NCBI RefSeq assembly: GCF_000717915.1
Contig: NZ_JOCX01000028.1
Span: 5,709 to 69,708, forward strand
Origin: Streptomyces sp. NRRL S-244
GTDB lineage: Bacteria; Actinomycetota; Actinomycetes; Streptomycetales; Streptomycetaceae
Length of the DNA stretch: 64,000 nt
Reading direction: 5' to 3'
The notes beneath the pieces are model-generated. The model was not told the DNA's origin. It saw nothing but the letters and a program-made list of their open reading frames with translations, and did no database searches. The stretch's first letter is position 1. Every line of letters starts with the position of its first letter. Both the position numbers and the translations under genes were made by a program. Below, piece by piece: positions 18,450-25,864 of this stretch.

Positions 18450-19751
18450 TCAGGCAGCCACGGCGACCGGGGTGCGCTCGTCCAGCGGGGAGGACGAGGC
18501 GCTCTCGTAGGCCTTCTTGTCCAGGATTCCCTCGCGGGCCGCGACCACGACCGGGACCAGGGCCTGGCCGGCGACGTTGGTGGCGGTGCGCATCATGTCC
18601 AGGATCGGGTCGATCGCCATCAGCAGGCCGACGCCCTCCAGGGGCAGGCCCAGGGTGGAGAGGGTCAGGGTCAGCATGACCGTGGCGCCGGTCAGGCCGG
18701 CCGTGGCGGCCGAGCCGACCACGGAGACGAAGGCGATCAGCAGGTAGTCGGTGATCGTCAGCTGGACGTCGAAGATCTGCGCGATGAAGATCGCGGCGAG
18801 CGCCGGGTAGATCGCGGCGCAGCCGTCCATCTTCGTCGTCGCGCCGAACGGCACGGCGAAGGAGGCGTACTCCTTCGGGACGCCGAGGCGCTCGGTGACC
18901 TTCTGCGTGACCGGCATCGTGCCGACCGAGGAGCGGGAGACGAAGGCCAGCTGGATCGCGGGCCAGGCGCCCTTGAAGAACTGGATGGGGTTGACCTTGG
19001 CGACCGTGGCGAGGAGCAGCGGGTAGACGCCGAACATCACGAGCGCGGAGCCGACGTACACGTCCGCGGTGAAGGTCGCGTACTTGCCGATGAGCTCCCA
19101 GCCGTACGAGGCGATGGCGGTGCCGATCAGGCCGACGGTGCCGATGGGGGCGAGGCGGATGACCCACCACAGGGCCTTCTGGAGGAGTTCCAGGACCGAC
19201 TCGGCGACGGTGAGCAGCGGCTGGGCCTTGTCGCCGAGCTGGAGGGCGGCGATACCGGCGACGGCGGCCATGAAGACGATCTGGAGCACGTTCAGCTCGG
19301 TGAACGGCGTGATGACGTCCGTCGGCACGATGCCGGTCAGGAAGTCGAGCCAGGAGCCGGTGCGCTTGGGCAGCTTGCCGTCCTGCGGGGTGAGGCCGGT
19401 GCCGGCGCCCGGGTTGGTCAGCAGGCCGATGCCGAGGCCGATGCCGACGGCGATCAGCGAGGTGATCATGAACCAGAGCAGCGTGCGCGAGGCGAGGCGG
19501 GCGGCGTTGTTCACCTTCCGCAGGTTGGTGATCGACACCAGGATCGCGAAGAAGACGAGCGGGGCAACGGCCAGCTTCAGCAGCTGGACGAAGATGTCGC
19601 CGACCTGCTCAAGGGTCTTGGCGAGCCAGCTGACGTCCTGGCTGCGGGCGAGCCAGCCGAACAGGACACCGAGCACGAGGCCGGTGACGATCTGGGCCCA
19701 GAACGGGAACTTGAAAGAGGCCTTGGCGGGGGCCTGAGGGGTCGCGGACAC
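18450..19751 (-). CDS. Dicarboxylate/amino-acid:cation symporter (DAACS family)
   Basis: 433 residues, the usual size for DctA/GltP transporters. The GTG at 19751 follows GGAG, whereas the longer ATG frame adds a non-membrane leader. Family signatures are visible: the Ser-rich hairpin FVSRSSVGTMPVT, the GATTKMDGCAAIY segment that replaces the NMDGT motif of substrate/cation binding, and DPILDMMRTATNVAGQ, where D and R/T/N contact the carboxylate. The protein imports C4-dicarboxylates or acidic amino acids with H+ or Na+. It is single and monocistronic. A perfect palindrome upstream (19941-19957) may be its operator. Confidence 0.92.
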   Translation of the reverse strand: MSATPQAPAKASFKFPFWAQIVTGLVLGVLFGWLARSQDVSWLAKTLEQVGDIFVQLLKLAVAPLVFFAILVSITNLRKVNNAARLASRTLLWFMITSLIAVGIGLGIGLLTNPGAGTGLTPQDGKLPKRTGSWLDFLTGIVPTDVITPFTELNVLQIVFMAAVAGIAALQLGDKAQPLLTVAESVLELLQKALWWVIRLAPIGTVGLIGTAIASYGWELIGKYATFTADVYVGSALVMFGVYPLLLATVAKVNPIQFFKGAWPAIQLAFVSRSSVGTMPVTQKVTERLGVPKEYASFAVPFGATTKMDGCAAIYPALAAIFIAQIFDVQLTITDYLLIAFVSVVGSAATAGLTGATVMLTLTLSTLGLPLEGVGLLMAIDPILDMMRTATNVAGQALVPVVVAAREGILDKKAYESASSSPLDERTPVAVAA

Positions 19752-19940
19752 GGACACACTCCGGGGGTGATGCGCAAAGAAGGGGGGAAGAGAAGAAGAA
19801 CGGCGTGGGCTCAGCGACAGCCACAACAGGCCGCGGACACGCGGCGGCAGAGGTCGACGTGCAGGCGCGCCACGAGCGGGACGCTCGCGGTCATTTCGTG
19901 CGCAACTGTGGTCAACATGTTTAACACGCTAACACTTTCC

Positions 19941-19957
19941 CTTTGAGAATCTCAAAG
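19941..19957. promoter_or_regulatory. Palindrome upstream of the symporter gene
   Basis: CTTTGAGA-A-TCTCAAAG is a perfect 8-bp inverted repeat, 190 bp upstream of the symporter start; a further CTTTGAG half-site follows at 19963. AT-rich sequence (TTTAACACGCTAACAC) lies between it and the gene. It is a plausible operator. The rest of the 311-bp gap 19752-20062 holds only this and the hairpin at 19998-20044. Confidence 0.5.
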
Positions 19958-19997
19958 GTGCACTTTGAGTCAGAGGGAGCCGCACCCCCGGAAACGC

Positions 19998-20044
19998 CGA
20001 ACCGCCCCAGCCCACGGGAGAGTCCCGTGGGCTGGGGCGGTTCG
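19998..20044. terminator. 22-bp perfect hairpin terminator
   Basis: Arms 19998-20019 and 20023-20044 are perfectly complementary with a GAG loop, just after the stop of the DUF4229 gene on the minus strand. Very stable, GC-rich, without a strong T-run, as is typical of Streptomyces terminators. Confidence 0.8.
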
Positions 20045-20062
20045 GTGTGTGAGGAAGCTAAC

Positions 20063-20368
20063 TCAGGCGCGGGCGGCGTCGTCGGCCGCGTCCTCCTGGG
20101 AGCGGTTCGCGGCGAGCTTCTCCTTCGCGCCCGCGACGCGACCGGAGATCTGCGCGGACATCTCGTCGCGCTGCTTGCGCAGCAGTACGAAGGAGAGCGG
20201 CGCGGAGATCACGAGGGCGAGCAGCACGACCCAGGCGGGGTTGGCGTCACCGAGGCCGGCGGGCACCCAGCCCACGTTGACCAGGACGGCGACCAGGACG
20301 AGGCATCCGACGAAGATGCCCAGCCGCATCGCGGTGTAGCGGATCGTCGCGCTCGGCTTGAGGGACAC
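20063..20368 (-). CDS. DUF4229 family small membrane protein
   Basis: 101 residues from a GTG preceded by AAGGGG. Two membrane helices are clear (AMRLGIFVGCLVLVAVLVNV and PAWVVLLALVISAPLSFVLL), followed by a charged, Arg/Glu/Ala-rich cytoplasmic tail (RKQRDEMSAQISGRV). This is the DUF4229 pattern, which in Streptomyces sits near menaquinone genes, as here. The biochemical role is unknown. The gene ends at a 22-bp terminator. Confidence 0.8.
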   Translation of the reverse strand: MSLKPSATIRYTAMRLGIFVGCLVLVAVLVNVGWVPAGLGDANPAWVVLLALVISAPLSFVLLRKQRDEMSAQISGRVAGAKEKLAANRSQEDAADDAARA

Positions 20369-20475
20369 GGTGACCCCTTCTCTCTCGTCGGTACTCGTGC
20401 TCGGTCGGCTGCGTGCCCGTCCAGTGAAGCACGGCGCAGGTACGGACAAACCCGCCGGGGGTCACCCGCCGGGGG

Positions 20476-21000
20476 TCAGTGCAGCGGCAGCAGCATCGTG
20501 ATGTCGTCGCGGTCGTCGCCCGGGGCCACCCGGATGGCGCCGGGCACGCGGCCGACCTCCTTGTAGCCGCAGGCCGCATAGAAGTGCTCCAGCCCGTGGT
20601 CCCCGCGGCAGCTGAGCCGCAGCGCGTCGAGGCCGCCCAGGGAGCGCGCCGCGTCGGCTACGGCCTCCATCAGCGCCCGCCCCGCACCGCGCCCCTGGAG
20701 TTCGGGGCCGACCATGACGGTGTAGACCCAGGCCCAATGCCGCTGCAGCGCGTGGCCGTTGTGCCCGATCCACGCGGCCGCGCGCACGCGTCCGTCGGCG
20801 TCGTGCCCGACAACGAGCCGGTTGCGCTCCTCGGCCATGGCCACGAGGTGCTTGACCAGCTCGGGGCGGATGGCGTCCGCGGTCACCGGCGGGACGAAGC
20901 CGACCGCCCCGCCCGCGTTGGAGACGTCGGTCCACAGACGTACGAGGCCGTCGCGCAGCGCCCGGTCGACCGTCGGCTCGAAGGTGAAGGTAAGGGTCAT
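20476..21000 (-). CDS. GNAT-family N-acetyltransferase
   Basis: 174 residues. The acetyl-CoA pyrophosphate loop is seen in VGPELQGRGAGRALMEAV (about 110-127), preceded by the strand VYTVMVGPEL. The second half has HFYAACGYKEVGR, the terminal GNAT beta-bulge. The start ATG at 21000 is used because the 12 upstream residues are not conserved-looking. The substrate cannot be told; small-molecule amines or protein N-termini are both possible. Confidence 0.85.
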   Translation of the reverse strand: MTLTFTFEPTVDRALRDGLVRLWTDVSNAGGAVGFVPPVTADAIRPELVKHLVAMAEERNRLVVGHDADGRVRAAAWIGHNGHALQRHWAWVYTVMVGPELQGRGAGRALMEAVADAARSLGGLDALRLSCRGDHGLEHFYAACGYKEVGRVPGAIRVAPGDDRDDITMLLPLH

Positions 21001-21041
21001 AGCTGGAGAATATCTATTACCTACCCTGGTGGGCAACGGAA

Positions 21042-21072
21042 AAGGCCCCGGTCCTCGTGGGACCGGGGCCTT
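21042..21072. terminator. 13-bp hairpin after mqnE
   Basis: AAGGCCCCGGTCC and GGACCGGGGCCTT flank a TCGTG loop 18 bp after the mqnE stop (minus strand), with a short T-containing tail. Intrinsic terminator. Confidence 0.75.
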
Positions 21073-21089
21073 CCACCAAGTCGGCGACG

Positions 21090-22253
21090 TCAGACGCGCA
21101 TCGCCTGCGGGGTCTCGCGCAGGTCCGCGTCCGGGCCGGGGTACTCGCGGATGATCTCGTAGCGCGTGTTGCGCTCGACCGGGCGGAAGCCGGCCTCGCG
21201 GATCAGCTCCAGCAGATCGTCACGGCCGAGCTTGTTCGGCGTGCCGTAGTTGTCCGCGTCGTGCGTGATCTTGTACTCGACGACCGAGCCGTCCATGTCG
21301 TCCGCGCCGTGCTGGAGCGCCAGCTGGGCGGTCTGCACGCCGTGCATGACCCAGAAGACCTTCACGTGCGGCACGTTGTCGAAGAGGAGGCGGGAGACGG
21401 CGAAGGTCTTGAGGGCCTCCGCGCCCGTCGCCATCGTCGTGCGCGCCTGGAGCTTGTTGCGGACCTTGCCGTCCTTCATGTCCACGAAGTCGTGCTGGTA
21501 GCGCAGCGGGATGAAGACCTGGAAGCCGCCGGTCTCGTCCTGGAGCTCGCGCAGCCGCAGCACGTGGTCCACGCGGTGGCGCGGCTCCTCGATGTGCCCG
21601 TAGAGCATGGTCGACGGGGTCTTGAGGCCCTTGGAGTGCGCCAGTCGGTGGATGCGCGACCAGTCTTCCCAGTGGGTCTTGTGGTCCACGATGTGCTGGC
21701 GGACCTCCCAGTCGAAGATCTCCGCGCCGCCACCGGTGAGGGACTCCAGACCGGCCTCGATCAGCTCGTCCAGGATGTCGGAGGCCGACATCCCGGAGAT
21801 CGTCTCGAAGTGGTGGATCTCGGTCGCCGTGAACGCCTTCAGGGAGACGTTCGGCAGCGCCTCCTTCAGCGCGGAGAGCGAGCGCGGGTAGTACCGCCAC
21901 GGCAGGCTCGGGTGCAGGCCGTTGACGATGTGCAGCTCGGTGAGGTTGTCGTTCTCCATGGCCTTGGCCAGGCGTACGGCTTCCTCGATGCGCATCGTGT
22001 ACGCGTCCTTCTCGCCCGGCTTGCGCTGGAACGAGCAGTAGGCGCACGAGGCGGTGCACACGTTCGTCATGTTGAGGTGGCGGTTGACGTTGAAGTGGAC
22101 GACGTCGCCGTTCTTGCGCATGCGCACCTCGTGCGCGAGGGCGCCCAGCCAGGCCAGGTCGTCGGACTCGTAGAGGGCGATGCCGTCCTCACGGGTCAGC
22201 CGCTCGCCGGAGCGAACCTTGTCCTCCAGCTCACGCTTGAGCCCAGCGTCCAT
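21090..22253 (-). CDS. mqnE: Aminofutalosine synthase (radical SAM)
   Basis: 387 residues. The ATG at 22253 has GAGGAG upstream; longer ORF starts are not used. The radical SAM cluster CTASCAYC (C-x3-C-x2-C) is at about residues 67-74, followed by SFQRKPGEKDAYTM, typical of MqnE/MqnC enzymes. MqnE joins 3-[(1-carboxyvinyl)oxy]benzoate with SAM to give aminofutalosine in the futalosine route to menaquinone. The supporting genes ubiX-like, mqnP and mqnL lie 1-5 kb away. The Lrp gene is immediately upstream on the same strand (56-bp gap), and a terminator follows. Confidence 0.93.
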   Translation of the reverse strand: MDAGLKRELEDKVRSGERLTREDGIALYESDDLAWLGALAHEVRMRKNGDVVHFNVNRHLNMTNVCTASCAYCSFQRKPGEKDAYTMRIEEAVRLAKAMENDNLTELHIVNGLHPSLPWRYYPRSLSALKEALPNVSLKAFTATEIHHFETISGMSASDILDELIEAGLESLTGGGAEIFDWEVRQHIVDHKTHWEDWSRIHRLAHSKGLKTPSTMLYGHIEEPRHRVDHVLRLRELQDETGGFQVFIPLRYQHDFVDMKDGKVRNKLQARTTMATGAEALKTFAVSRLLFDNVPHVKVFWVMHGVQTAQLALQHGADDMDGSVVEYKITHDADNYGTPNKLGRDDLLELIREAGFRPVERNTRYEIIREYPGPDADLRETPQAMRV

Positions 22254-22309
22254 TCCGGTCGTCTCCTCTACGGGTCCTGTCCTGCCTGCAACCGCCACCC
22301 ACCGTACTC

Positions 22310-22765
22310 TTAGCCCTCTTCGGGCAGGTCCCCGACCCGGTTCTCCCACTTCGTGGAGAGCACGATGGTGGTACGGGTGCGCGAGACGCCCTTGGTGCTG
22401 GAGAGCTTGCGGATGATCCGCTCCAGCCCGTCCACGTCGCCGGCCCGGACCTTGAGCATGTACGAGTCGTCGCCGGCGATGAACCAGCAGTCCTCGATCT
22501 CCGCCAGGTCGCGCAGGCGGCGGGCCACGTCCTCGTGGTCCGCGGCGTCGGAGAGGGAGATGCCGATGAGCGCCGTGACGCCGAGGCCGAGCGAGGCCGC
22601 GTTGACGGTCGCGCGGTAGCCGGTGATCACGCCGGCCGATTCGAGCCGGTTGATCCGGTCGGTGACGCTGGGGCCGGAGAGGCCCACGAGCCGGCCCAGC
22701 TCCGCGTACGAGGCACGTCCGTTCTCACGAAGTGCCTGGATGAGCTGCCTATCCACCGCGTCCAT
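22310..22765 (-). CDS. Lrp/AsnC-family transcriptional regulator
   Basis: 151 residues starting MDAVDRQLIQALRENGRASY, the usual Lrp beginning. The helix-turn-helix is ELGRLVGLSGPSVTDRINRLESAG (about 20-43), followed by an AsnC effector-binding domain with GDDSYMLKVRAGDVDGLE. These proteins form dimers to octamers and sense amino acids or related molecules. The gene lies directly upstream of mqnE and may be co-transcribed with it. A hairpin-like palindrome at 22825-22844 lies in its promoter and could be autoregulatory. Confidence 0.92.
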   Translation of the reverse strand: MDAVDRQLIQALRENGRASYAELGRLVGLSGPSVTDRINRLESAGVITGYRATVNAASLGLGVTALIGISLSDAADHEDVARRLRDLAEIEDCWFIAGDDSYMLKVRAGDVDGLERIIRKLSSTKGVSRTRTTIVLSTKWENRVGDLPEEG

Positions 22766-22824
22766 ATACCTGGAGCCTTCCATTATTCGGCGATCCCGCA
22801 AGTTTACGTATAGAATCAAAGGCG

Positions 22825-22844
22825 CACAGGGTCAACACCCTGTG
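22825..22844. promoter_or_regulatory. Inverted repeat in the Lrp / small-ORF divergent promoter
   Basis: CACAGGGT-CAAC-ACCCTGTG is a perfect 8-bp repeat 60 bp upstream of the Lrp start and 60 bp before the small ORF at 22904. It is a candidate Lrp operator. Confidence 0.5.
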
Positions 22845-22903
22845 AATCTTTCAACAGATCGGCGATGATCTCGCTGATCTGACGACATCAGGAGTGGTTC
22901 ACC

Positions 22904-23044
22904 GTGTACACGATCGAGATGGCCTACGCGCACATGCGACAGCTCCAGGAGCTGGCCAACCGATCCCGCACCGACCAGCCCGCCGCCGCCCACCGAGTCG
23001 ACCGGACCCGCAAGCCGGGCGCTGTCCGCGCCAAGAAGCGCTAG
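22904..23044 (+). CDS. Short basic conserved-type protein (46 aa)
   Basis: GTG start with AGGAG eight bases upstream. The product reads MYTIEMAYAHMRQLQELANR, then a linker and a strongly basic end (RTRKPGAVRAKKR). It is too short for most gene finders, but codon usage is fully Streptomyces-like and the ribosome site is good. An amphipathic helix followed by a cationic tail suggests nucleic-acid or membrane contact, but no function is known. It is divergent from the Lrp gene. Confidence 0.7.
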   Translation: MYTIEMAYAHMRQLQELANRSRTDQPAAAHRVDRTRKPGAVRAKKR

Positions 23045-23052
23045 CTGCCGCG

Positions 23053-23739
23053 CTAGTCACCGTTTGCCTCCCGGGGGCGGGACGCTCCACCGAGCTCCCC
23101 CTCCCACCGGCGGTACAGCCGGTGCGGCACCCCTGCCGCATCCAGCACCCGCCCCGCGACGAAATCCACCAGGTCCTGGATGTGCGTCGCACCCGCGTAG
23201 AACGCCGGAGAGGCGGGCAGCACCACTGCGCCCGCCTCGTCCAGCGCCACCAGATGCTTGAGCGTCTGCCCGTTCAGCGGGGTCTCCCGCACCGCGACCA
23301 CCAGTCGCCGCCGCTCCTTGAGCGTCACGCTCGCGACGCGCTGGAGCAGGTCCTTCGACAGCCCGAGCGCCACCCCCGCCACACAGGCCGTGGACGCCGG
23401 CACGATCAGCATCCCCTTCACGGGGTACGAGCCCGAGCTCGGCCCGGCGGCCAGGTCGCCGGCGCCCCAGTGGCGGACGTCGTCCAGTTCCGGCCGTGGA
23501 TACGTCGCGGGCTTGCCGTCCGCTCCGCGCTCCAGCCAGGCGGCGAGATCGTCCCGCCAGTGCGCGTCGCGGAACGCGATGCCGGTCTCGTCGAGGAGGG
23601 TCAGCCGCGAGGCACGGCTGACCACGAGGTCCACGCTCTCCCCCGCCGCCAGCAGCCCCCGGATCACCGCCGCCGCGTACGGCGTCCCGGACGCCCCGGA
23701 AACCCCGACCACCCACGGGGTGCGCTTGCCGTCAGTCAT
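23053..23739 (-). CDS. UbiX-family flavin prenyltransferase (menaquinone branch)
   Basis: 228 residues starting MTDGKRTPWVVGVSGASGTP, the UbiX FMN-binding G-x-S-G-A-S-G-x-x-Y pattern. PASTACVAGVALGLSKDLLQRVASV and KERRRLVVAVRETPLNGQTL are the other conserved blocks. UbiX enzymes make prenylated FMN, needed by UbiD-type decarboxylases; here the client is the UbiD-like MqnL 2 kb away. MqnM would be the pathway name. It is divergent from the rhomboid gene by 78 bp. Confidence 0.92.
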   Translation of the reverse strand: MTDGKRTPWVVGVSGASGTPYAAAVIRGLLAAGESVDLVVSRASRLTLLDETGIAFRDAHWRDDLAAWLERGADGKPATYPRPELDDVRHWGAGDLAAGPSSGSYPVKGMLIVPASTACVAGVALGLSKDLLQRVASVTLKERRRLVVAVRETPLNGQTLKHLVALDEAGAVVLPASPAFYAGATHIQDLVDFVAGRVLDAAGVPHRLYRRWEGELGGASRPREANGD

Positions 23740-23817
23740 AGCTCCGAGACTATCCGGCCACCGGCGGACGACGCTGAGTAAGGTGGCCCGAGCGTCGATG
23801 GGTGGGGGTTTGAGGAC

Positions 23818-24420
23818 ATGGCCGAGGCAGGCGTCGTACGTCTCGACGAGTGGAACCGGGCGGACCGTGCCAAGGCCGCAGGGAAGCTGATGCTGGGCTG
23901 GGTGGCCCTGTTGTGGCTGGTCGAGGTGGTGGATCTGGCCACCGGGCACGCCCTGGACGCCTACGGGATCACCGCCCGCACCGCCGACGGACTGACCGGG
24001 ATCCCCCTGGCCCCGTTCCTCCACTTCGGCTTCGACCACGTGGCGTCCAACAGCATCCCGCTGCTGGTCCTCGGCTTCGTCGCCGCGCTGAGCGGGATAC
24101 GGCGGTTCCTCGCGCTCTGCGCGGTGGTCGTGGCGGTGGACGGGCTCGGCGTCTGGCTGGTCTCCGGGGCGGACACCGTCACGGCGGGCGCCTCGGGCCT
24201 GATCTTCGGCCTCTTCGGCTACCTGCTGGTCCGCGGCTTCGTCGAACGCCGCCCGCTGGGCGTGCTGATCGCCGTCGCGATCGCCGCGTTCTGGGGCACG
24301 TCCATCCTGACCGGCATCCTGCCGACGAACTCGACGGTCAGCTGGCAGGGCCACCTCTTCGGCCTGCTGACGGGCGTCGCCTGTGCGTTCCGCTTCCCCC
24401 GGCAGGCCGTCCGGGCATAG
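23818..24420 (+). CDS. Rhomboid-family intramembrane serine protease
   Basis: 200 residues with about six membrane helices. The catalytic dyad is visible: Ser126 in GASGLIFG and His176 in the last helix (WQGHLFGLLTG). HFGFDHVASNSIPLLVLG matches the family's H-x-x-x-N region (HVASN). It cleaves membrane-anchored proteins within the bilayer; its substrate here is unknown. It stands between the ubiX-like and mqnP genes on the opposite strand, an arrangement I believe is conserved in Streptomyces. Confidence 0.9.
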   Translation: MAEAGVVRLDEWNRADRAKAAGKLMLGWVALLWLVEVVDLATGHALDAYGITARTADGLTGIPLAPFLHFGFDHVASNSIPLLVLGFVAALSGIRRFLALCAVVVAVDGLGVWLVSGADTVTAGASGLIFGLFGYLLVRGFVERRPLGVLIAVAIAAFWGTSILTGILPTNSTVSWQGHLFGLLTGVACAFRFPRQAVRA

Positions 24421-24467
24421 GCCGGGCCGGGGGGCACTGCGCGGCGCCGTCGCCCGGCGCCGGATCG

Positions 24468-25391
24468 TTACGGCATGAGGCCGCGGGCCACGAGGTCGGC
24501 CAGGGCGCAGGCGAAGAGGGCCATGCCGATGAAGCCGTTGACCGTGAAGAAGGCGCGGTTCAGGCGGGACAGGTCGTGCGGCTTCACGATCGTGTGCTCG
24601 TACAGGAACGCGCCGACGACGACCAGCAGGCCGAACCAGAAGAACGGGCCCGCGTCCGTCGCGACCGCGTACCACGCCAGCAGGGCCGTCGTCACCACGT
24701 GCGCGCCGCGCGCGCCCCACAGGGCCGCCGGGACGCCGAAGCGGGCCGGGACCGACTTCACGCCGTCCGCGCGGTCCGCCGCCACGTCCTGGCAGGCGAA
24801 GATCAGGTCGAAGCCGCCGATCCAGACGCCCACCGCCAGGCCCAGGATCACGGCGTCCCAGGACCATTCGCCCGTCACCGCCAGCCAGGCCCCGACCGGT
24901 CCCATCGCCTGGGCCAGGCCCAGGATCGCGTGCGGGAAGTTCGTGAACCGCTTGCCGTACGGGTACACCACCATCGGGATCACCGCGACCGGCGCCAGCG
25001 CCAGGCACAGCGGGTTCAGCAGCGCCGCCGAGCCGAGGAAGACGGCCAGCGCGATCCCGGCCCCGGTCCAGGCGGAGCGGACCGACACCGCGCCGGTGAC
25101 GAGTTCACGGCCGGCGGTACGGGGGTTGCGGGCGTCGATCTCCCGGTCGATGATCCGGTTGGCGGCCATCGCGAAGGTCCGCAGCCCCACCATGCAGACG
25201 GTGACGAGCAGCAGCTCGGCCCAGTGCATGGTCCGGTCCAGCCGGAACATGGCCGTCAGCGCCGCGATGTACGCGAAGGGCAGCGCGAAGACCGAGTGCT
25301 CGATCATCACGAGCCGCAGGAACGCCTTCACCTTGCCGGGTGCCTGCGGCGCGGAACCGGGGCCGATGACTCCGTCGGCGGTCGTCATCAT
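24468..25391 (-). CDS. mqnP: Menaquinone-pathway polyprenyltransferase (UbiA family)
   Basis: 307 residues, polytopic. Both Asp-rich motifs of UbiA prenyltransferases are present: NRIIDREIDARNPRTAGR (about 79-96) and DVAADRADGVKS (about 205-216); they bind Mg-diphosphate of the prenyl donor. Its location next to mqnL and a UbiX homologue identifies it as MqnP, which attaches the polyprenyl chain to the 1,4-dihydroxy-6-naphthoate product. The start overlaps the stop of the 158-residue unknown gene (ATGA), so the operon is mqnL - unknown - mqnP. Confidence 0.9.
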   Translation of the reverse strand: MMTTADGVIGPGSAPQAPGKVKAFLRLVMIEHSVFALPFAYIAALTAMFRLDRTMHWAELLLVTVCMVGLRTFAMAANRIIDREIDARNPRTAGRELVTGAVSVRSAWTGAGIALAVFLGSAALLNPLCLALAPVAVIPMVVYPYGKRFTNFPHAILGLAQAMGPVGAWLAVTGEWSWDAVILGLAVGVWIGGFDLIFACQDVAADRADGVKSVPARFGVPAALWGARGAHVVTTALLAWYAVATDAGPFFWFGLLVVVGAFLYEHTIVKPHDLSRLNRAFFTVNGFIGMALFACALADLVARGLMP

Positions 25392-25864
25392 GCGAGGGCT
25401 CTCCGGAAGTCTTCGAGGTCGGCCAGGAGCTGCGCCGCCGGGAGTGCGCCGAGTTCCACGGTCCGGGGGGCGGCGGCGCCGTCCTCCTCGTCCTCGGGCG
25501 GGGTGACCCGGGCGGTCAGCCGCCAGGCGTCGGCCGCCGGGCGGGCGTCGATGCGCAGGAAGTCCCCCGCCTCGACCGTGAAGGGCCCGCCCGAGGCCAG
25601 GGCGGCCTGGAGCTGCTCCGCGAAGCCGTCCGCCTCGACGTCCCGAGCGCCGGGGAGCTCGAACTCGCCGTGGCCGGGGCCGTCCTCGTACATCAGCGTC
25701 CAGACGTCGCCGGATCCGGCGAACTCCTCGGGCGTGACGCCCGCCTGCTCGGCGGCCTGCCGGACGCCCGGGTCCGCCGGGTCGATCTTCGGGCGCAGCA
25801 GGGCCACGTAGACGTCGCCGGCGCCGAGGAAGAGCTCGGGACCCCCCACGACAATCGGGCTCAC
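25388..25864 (-). CDS. Unknown protein embedded in the mqnL-mqnP operon
   Basis: 158 residues from a GTG overlapping the mqnL stop; its own stop overlaps the mqnP start. It begins with SPIVVGGPELFLGAGDVYVA. It contains an acidic, beta-rich middle (DVWTLMYEDGPGHGEFELPG) and ends in a helix (QLLADLEDFRRALA). There is no signal, membrane segment or known motif. Double 4-bp overlaps imply co-translation with the prenylation and decarboxylation enzymes. It could be a scaffold, or it may simply ride in the operon. Confidence 0.8.
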   Translation of the reverse strand: MSPIVVGGPELFLGAGDVYVALLRPKIDPADPGVRQAAEQAGVTPEEFAGSGDVWTLMYEDGPGHGEFELPGARDVEADGFAEQLQAALASGGPFTVEAGDFLRIDARPAADAWRLTARVTPPEDEEDGAAAPRTVELGALPAAQLLADLEDFRRALA

